Positions 59,852-64,000 of a stretch of 64,000 nucleotides of DNA are shown one piece after another. The notes beneath the pieces are model-generated. The model was not told the origin of the DNA, did no database searches, and saw nothing but the letters and a program-made list of their open reading frames with translations. The DNA is taken from positions 1 to 64,000 of the forward strand of contig QFQU01000009.1 of NCBI GenBank assembly GCA_003248965.1. The letters are read 5' to 3'. The stretch comes from Brevundimonas sp. Lineage in GTDB: Bacteria; Pseudomonadota; Alphaproteobacteria; Caulobacterales; Caulobacteraceae. The position numbers and the translations under genes were made by a program. Numbering within the stretch: the stretch's first letter is position 1; every line of letters starts with the position of its first letter.

Positions 59852-61228
59852 ATGACCGACTTCGCCGTCCCGACCCCGCTGGAGTGGCGCGAGGCCGCCG
59901 TCAAGGCGCTAAAGGACCGCCCGCTGGAAAGCCTGGTCCATCTGGACGCCGACCAGCTGGCGACGCGGCCCCTCTATGGGGCGGCGACCGGCGGCGCGCC
60001 CGTCTTCGCGCCCCGACCGTCGGATTCCGAAGGCCGGGCCTGGGACGTGCGCACGCTGAACGAGGGAGAGGACGCCGACGCCCTGAATCAGGCCGTCCTG
60101 ACCGATCTGGAGAACGGCGCGGCCTCGGTCCTGATCGCCGGGCCGGTCGCGGCGGATGCCGGCCGACTGGCCCGCGCCTTGGACGGGGTGGCGCTGGAGC
60201 TGGCGCCTGTCGCCCTGGACGCCGGCTTCGACGGGGTGAAGGCGGCCGAGGCCCTGTCGGCGGTCGCCAAGGGTTCGCCCCGCGCGAAACTGGCCTTTCA
60301 CCTGGACCCGATCTCCGCCTACGCCCAGGCGGGCGGGGCGCCGGGTGATTTCGCCGCCCTGATGACGGCGACGGCGCAGGCGGCCGTGGCCCAGTCCGGG
60401 ACTTATCCGGAGGCTACCCTGTTTCTGGCCTCGGGCCGCGTCGCGCATGAGGCGGGCGGCTCCATCGCTCAGGAACTGGCCTTCGCCGCGTCGTCGGCCG
60501 TCGCCTATGTGAAAGCCGCCGTAGAGGCGGGCCTTACTGTCCCGGCGGCGCTGAAGGGCGTGGTGCTGGGCGTTGCGGTGGATCAGGCCTATTTCGATTC
60601 CCTGGCCAAGATCCGCGCGCTGCGCCTGGTCTGGGCGAGCCTTTCCAAGGCCTTCGGCGTTGAAGTTCAGGCGAAAGTCGAAGCGCGCTCGTCGCGGCGG
60701 ATGCTGTCGGCGCGCGATCCGTGGCCGAACATGCTGCGTCTGACCGCCGCCGGTTTCGCCGGCGCCGTGGGCGGGGCCGACGTGGTGGTGCTGGACGGCT
60801 TCACCCGGGCGGCGGGCCTGCCCGACGCCTTCGCCCGGCGCCAGGCCCGCAACACCCAGCTGATCCTGATGGAGGAGGCCAATCTGGGCCGCGTCGATGA
60901 TCCGGCCAGCGGTTCCTGGTATCTGGACGCCCGCACCCGCGAGCTGGCCGAGGCCGCCTGGGCCGAGTTCCAGATGATCGAAGCCGAAGGCGGCGTCATC
61001 GCCTGTCTGGAAGGCGAGGTGATCCAGCCCCGCATCGCCCGCGCCCGCGCCGTCGCCGAAAAGGCCTTCGAGACCGGGGCGGCCCAGATCGTCGGCGTCA
61101 CCAAATTCGTCGATCCCGACGTTCGTGTCGCGCCCGTGACGCCCGCGCCCGCCGTGACCGCCATCGGGACGTTCGAGGCCCTGACGCCTGTCCGCTTCGC
61201 CGCCGCCTTCGAGGAGGCCGCTCAATGA
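59852..61228 (+). CDS. mutA: methylmalonyl-CoA mutase small subunit (MutA-like)
   Basis: 458-residue partner subunit of the heterodimeric mutase, related to the large subunit but lacking a usable cobalamin domain. 'PTPLEWREAAVKALKDRPLESL' (in part), 'SRRMLSARDPWPNMLRLTAAGFAGAVGGAD' (in part) and 'ARRQARNTQLILMEEANLGRV' match the mutase TIM-barrel. No D-x-H-x-x-G cobalamin motif is present, as expected for this subunit. It begins directly after pccA's stop and overlaps the large subunit gene by four bases (ATGA). Confidence 0.93.
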   Translation: MTDFAVPTPLEWREAAVKALKDRPLESLVHLDADQLATRPLYGAATGGAPVFAPRPSDSEGRAWDVRTLNEGEDADALNQAVLTDLENGAASVLIAGPVAADAGRLARALDGVALELAPVALDAGFDGVKAAEALSAVAKGSPRAKLAFHLDPISAYAQAGGAPGDFAALMTATAQAAVAQSGTYPEATLFLASGRVAHEAGGSIAQELAFAASSAVAYVKAAVEAGLTVPAALKGVVLGVAVDQAYFDSLAKIRALRLVWASLSKAFGVEVQAKVEARSSRRMLSARDPWPNMLRLTAAGFAGAVGGADVVVLDGFTRAAGLPDAFARRQARNTQLILMEEANLGRVDDPASGSWYLDARTRELAEAAWAEFQMIEAEGGVIACLEGEVIQPRIARARAVAEKAFETGAAQIVGVTKFVDPDVRVAPVTPAPAVTAIGTFEALTPVRFAAAFEEAAQ

Positions 61229-63384
61229 CCTTTCCCGACTTCTCCAAGGTCGCACTGGACCTGGGCGCGACCGCTGCCGGCCCCGACCGCGCCCCATGGA
61301 CGACGCCCGAGGGGCTAACCGTCCAGACCGCCTACGGCCCGGATGCGTTGGACGGGCTGGACTTCATCCATGGCCTGCCGGGCTTCGCCCCCTTTGTGCG
61401 CGGGCCCTATCCGACCATGTATGCGGGTGCCCCCTGGACGATCCGCCAGTATGCGGGCTTCTCGACCGCCGAGGAATCCAACGCCTTCTATCGCCGCAAC
61501 CTGGCCGCCGGTCAGAAGGGCCTGTCGGTCGCCTTCGATCTGGCCACCCACCGGGGCTACGATTCCGATCACCCGCGGGTGAAGGGCGATGTCGGCATGG
61601 CGGGCGTCGCCATCGACAGCATTCTGGACATGCGGACCCTGTTCGACGGCATTCCGCTGGACCAGATGTCGGTGTCCATGACCATGAACGGGGCGGTGCT
61701 GCCGATCCTGGCCCTCTATGTCGTGGCGGGCGAGGAGCAGGGCGTCGACCACGCCAAGCTGACCGGGACCATTCAGAACGACATTCTGAAGGAGTTCATG
61801 GTCCGCAACACCTACATCTATCCGCCTGCGCCCTCGATGCGGATCATCGCTGACATTTTCGAGTGGACGGCGAAGGAAACGCCCAAGTTCAACTCGATCT
61901 CCATCTCCGGCTATCATATGCAGGAGGCGGGGGCCTCGGCGGATATCGAACTGGCCTACACCCTGTCGGACGGGATCGAATATCTGCGCGCGGGCAAGGC
62001 GGCGGGCATGGAGATCGATCGTTTCGCGCCGCGCCTCAGCTTCTTCTGGGCCATCGGCATGAACTACTTCATGGAGGTGGCCAAGATGCGCGCCGGCCGC
62101 CTGCTGTGGGCCGAGGCGGTGCGTCGCGAAGGCGGCGTCGATCCGAAGTCCCTGTCGTTGCGGACCCACTGCCAGACCTCGGGCTGGTCGCTGGCGGCGC
62201 AGGACGTGTTCAACAATGTCAGCCGCACCATGGTCGAGTGCATGGCGGCGGCGGGCGGCCAGACGCAGAGCCTGCACACCAATGCCCTGGACGAGGCCCT
62301 GGCCCTGCCGACCGACTTCTCGGCCCGAATCGCGCGCAACACGCAGATTCTGGCGCAGGCCGAGACGGGCCTGACCCGTGTCATCGACCCCTGGGGCGGC
62401 AGCTTCTACGTCGAGCGCCTGACGCAGGAACTGGCGACGAAGGCTCGTGCCCTGATGGACGAAGTCGAGGCCTACGGCGGCATGGCCAAGGCCATCGAGG
62501 CGGGCATTCCCAAGTTGCGGATCGAGGAGTCCGCCGCCAAGACCCAGGCACGGATCGACACCGGCCAGCAGACGGTCGTGGGCGTGAACAAATATCTGAA
62601 CCCCGTCGTCGACGACATTCCGATGCTGAAGGTCGACAACGCCGAGGTGCGCGCCCGCCAGATCGAGAAGCTGCAACGCCTCAGGGCCGAGCGGGACGAG
62701 GCGGCGACGCAAGCCGCTCTAGACGCCCTGACCGAGGGCGCGCGGGGCAGTGAGAACCTGATGGAGCTGGCGGTGCGGGCCGCACGCGCCAAGGCCACCG
62801 TGGGCGAAATCTCCGACGCTCTGGAGGCCGCCTTCGGCCGCCACGTGGCCACGGTGAAGACGGTCTCGGGCGTCTACGCCAAGGAGGCCGGGAACGATCC
62901 CAAGATCGCCCGCGCCCGCGAAATGGTCGCGACTTTTATCGAGAACGACGGCGGCCCGCCGCGCATCCTGATCGCCAAGCTGGGCCAGGACGGCCATGAC
63001 CGGGGCCAGAAGGTCGTCGCCACCGGCTATGGCGACATCGGCTTCGACGTGACGGCCGGTTCCCTGTTCCAGACGCCCGCCGAGGCGGCCAGGGACGCGG
63101 TCGAAAAGAACGTCCACGCAGTCGGCGCTTCCTCTCTGGCGGCGGGGCACCTGACCCTGGTTCCTGAACTGCGCGCCGAACTGGCCAAGCTGGGCCGCGA
63201 GGACATCATGATCGTGGTCGGCGGCGTCATTCCGCCGTCGGACGTGCAGCCCTTGCTCGATATGGGGGCGGCCGCCGTCTATCCGCCGGGTTCGGTGATC
63301 GCCGAGACGGCGGCGGATCTGATCGAGAAGCTGAACCAGCGCCTGGGCTACGCCCAGCCCGCGCCGCGAAAGGAGCCGGCATGA
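61225..63384 (+). CDS. methylmalonyl-CoA mutase large subunit
   Basis: 719-residue adenosylcobalamin-dependent isomerase that converts (R)-methylmalonyl-CoA to succinyl-CoA. The substrate barrel shows 'GYPTMYAGAPWTIRQYAGFS'-like sequence (here G-P-Y-P-T-M-Y), 'MTMNGAVLPILALYVVAGEE' and 'SLRTHCQTSGWSLAAQDVFNN' (in part). The C-terminal cobalamin domain has the base-off motif in 'AKLGQDGHDRGQKVVATGYG' with lower axial ligand His591, then 'IMIVVGGVIPPSD'. Overlaps both neighbours by four bases. Confidence 0.97.
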   Translation: MTFPDFSKVALDLGATAAGPDRAPWTTPEGLTVQTAYGPDALDGLDFIHGLPGFAPFVRGPYPTMYAGAPWTIRQYAGFSTAEESNAFYRRNLAAGQKGLSVAFDLATHRGYDSDHPRVKGDVGMAGVAIDSILDMRTLFDGIPLDQMSVSMTMNGAVLPILALYVVAGEEQGVDHAKLTGTIQNDILKEFMVRNTYIYPPAPSMRIIADIFEWTAKETPKFNSISISGYHMQEAGASADIELAYTLSDGIEYLRAGKAAGMEIDRFAPRLSFFWAIGMNYFMEVAKMRAGRLLWAEAVRREGGVDPKSLSLRTHCQTSGWSLAAQDVFNNVSRTMVECMAAAGGQTQSLHTNALDEALALPTDFSARIARNTQILAQAETGLTRVIDPWGGSFYVERLTQELATKARALMDEVEAYGGMAKAIEAGIPKLRIEESAAKTQARIDTGQQTVVGVNKYLNPVVDDIPMLKVDNAEVRARQIEKLQRLRAERDEAATQAALDALTEGARGSENLMELAVRAARAKATVGEISDALEAAFGRHVATVKTVSGVYAKEAGNDPKIARAREMVATFIENDGGPPRILIAKLGQDGHDRGQKVVATGYGDIGFDVTAGSLFQTPAEAARDAVEKNVHAVGASSLAAGHLTLVPELRAELAKLGREDIMIVVGGVIPPSDVQPLLDMGAAAVYPPGSVIAETAADLIEKLNQRLGYAQPAPRKEPA

Positions 63385-63803
63385 TCGGCAATCTGAACCA
63401 TGTCGGCGTCGCCACGCCCTCCATCGCTGACTCCATCCGCCTCTATCGCGACGTGCTGGGCGCGACCAGGATCGGCGAGCCCTTCGACCTGCCGGCCCAG
63501 GGGGTGAAGGTCTGTTTCATCGACACCCCGACCGCCCAGATCGAACTGATCGAACCCTATGACGACGCCAGCCCCATCGTCGGCTTTCTGGCCAAGAACC
63601 CCAAGGGCGGCCAGCATCACGTCTGTTTCGAGGTGGCGGACATCCACGCCGCCGTCGCCGAAATGCGCGCCAAGGGCGTGACCGTCCTGGGGACCGGCGA
63701 ACCCCGCATCGGCGCCCACGGCACGCCTGTCGTCTTCCTGCATCCGAAGGAGATGGGCGGCGTGCTGATCGAGCTGATGGAGACACCGAAAGGGGAGCAC
63801 TGA
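63381..63803 (+). CDS. mce: methylmalonyl-CoA epimerase
   Basis: 140-residue vicinal-oxygen-chelate metalloenzyme that interconverts (S)- and (R)-methylmalonyl-CoA between carboxylase and mutase. Metal ligands: His7 in 'NLNHVGVA', His in 'KGGQHHVCFEV', Glu in 'VLIELME', arranged in two beta-alpha-beta-beta-beta repeats. Overlaps the mutase stop (ATGA). Confidence 0.95.
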   Translation: MIGNLNHVGVATPSIADSIRLYRDVLGATRIGEPFDLPAQGVKVCFIDTPTAQIELIEPYDDASPIVGFLAKNPKGGQHHVCFEVADIHAAVAEMRAKGVTVLGTGEPRIGAHGTPVVFLHPKEMGGVLIELMETPKGEH

Positions 63804-63864
63804 AGGCGAGCGCGGAGCCTTTCGTCAGCTTCGCCGTTGAAGCGCAGAACGGGAGATTTTCACC

Positions 63865-64000
63865 ATGCCGCGCCGTCTGACCGCCTTCGTCGCCATCGCC
63901 GCCCTGAGCGCGACGGCCGCCTGCCAGCAGAACGCACCCGAACAGCCCGCGGCGCCGGCCGAGCCTGCGTCGGCGACCGTCGCCGATGTGGCCGCCGTCG
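63865..64000 (+). CDS. lipoprotein of unknown function (truncated by window edge)
   Basis: The first 45 codons of a gene with a lipoprotein signal peptide: M-P-R-R-L-T start, hydrophobic stretch and lipobox T-A-A-C (Cys20), followed by a Pro/Ala/Glu-rich linker. GGGAG lies nine bases before the ATG. The mature domain lies beyond the window, so no function can be assigned. It starts 61 bp after the epimerase and may be read with the propionate operon. Confidence 0.8.
   Translation, partial: MPRRLTAFVAIAALSATAACQQNAPEQPAAPAEPASATVADVAAV

Overview
The window reads as about 64 kb of chromosome from a member of the Caulobacteraceae, most likely Brevundimonas or a close relative. The evidence is the high GC (roughly two thirds G+C at sight), Caulobacter-type flagellar gene order (fliF-fliG-fliH/flbE-fliN-flbD-flhA and flgF-flgG-flgA-flgH divergent from fliL-fliM), near-consensus CtrA boxes (TTAA-N7-TTAAC) in front of ftsZ, fliF and fliL, and many small Caulobacterales-style families. 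It is mostly core chromosome. I see no phage, insertion sequence, CRISPR array or rRNA operon. Genes are packed with 1-4 bp ATGA/GTGA/TGATG overlaps and there is no gene-free stretch above 300 bp.

Layout. 0-10 kb: S9 peptidase, ftsZ, lpxC, pgeF, midA, lgt, ubiK-like, ybjN-like, proC, a periplasmic unknown. 10-19 kb: EnvZ/OmpR-type pair, ilvE, nucleoside transporter, DUF1275 membrane protein, thioesterase, DUF3253, uracil-DNA glycosylase-like protein, lipoprotein hydrolase, leucine dehydrogenase. 19-27.4 kb: the fliF operon with a complete class A beta-lactamase gene lodged between flbD and flhA. 27.4-31.2 kb: CHASE3 sensor kinase, small response regulator, a receiver-kinase hybrid broken by a one-base frameshift, Nudix hydrolase, CsbD-like protein. 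31.2-39.9 kb: VWA protein, acetyltransferase, phosphatase, xseB-ispA-dxs, NYN-domain protein, LysR regulator divergent from cysteine synthase. 39.9-49.2 kb: DUF885 protein, two tandem paralogous unknowns, flgH-flgA-flgG-flgF, then fliL-fliM-DUF6468-motE. 49.2-53.3 kb: DUF3297, M28 peptidase, tRNA-Leu(UAA), and an M56/BlaI pair under two perfect palindromic operators. 53.3-64 kb: oxidoreductase, ScfR/PccR-type regulator divergent from the whole propionyl-CoA to succinyl-CoA pathway (pccB, pccA, small and large methylmalonyl-CoA mutase subunits, epimerase), ending in a truncated lipoprotein gene.

How it works together. The two flagellar clusters supply the MS ring, C ring, export gate, distal rod, L ring and stator accessory proteins. 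Their promoter elements (CtrA boxes for fliF and fliL, a sigma-54 element for flgF, FlbD encoded in the fliF operon) fit the Caulobacter flagellar hierarchy. The propionate cluster carries its own regulator and paired operator-like inverted repeats.

Most unusual points: (1) PccA has an extra N-terminal domain of about 104 residues, encoded by a stretch of about 53% GC with foreign codon use and using the only good ribosome binding site; (2) a Tat-lipoprotein-type class A beta-lactamase is embedded in the flagellar operon; (3) a BlaI/M56 pair has two adjacent perfect operators but no resistance gene beside it; (4) a receiver-kinase gene is frameshifted in a G run; (5) two secreted unknowns form a tandem duplication.
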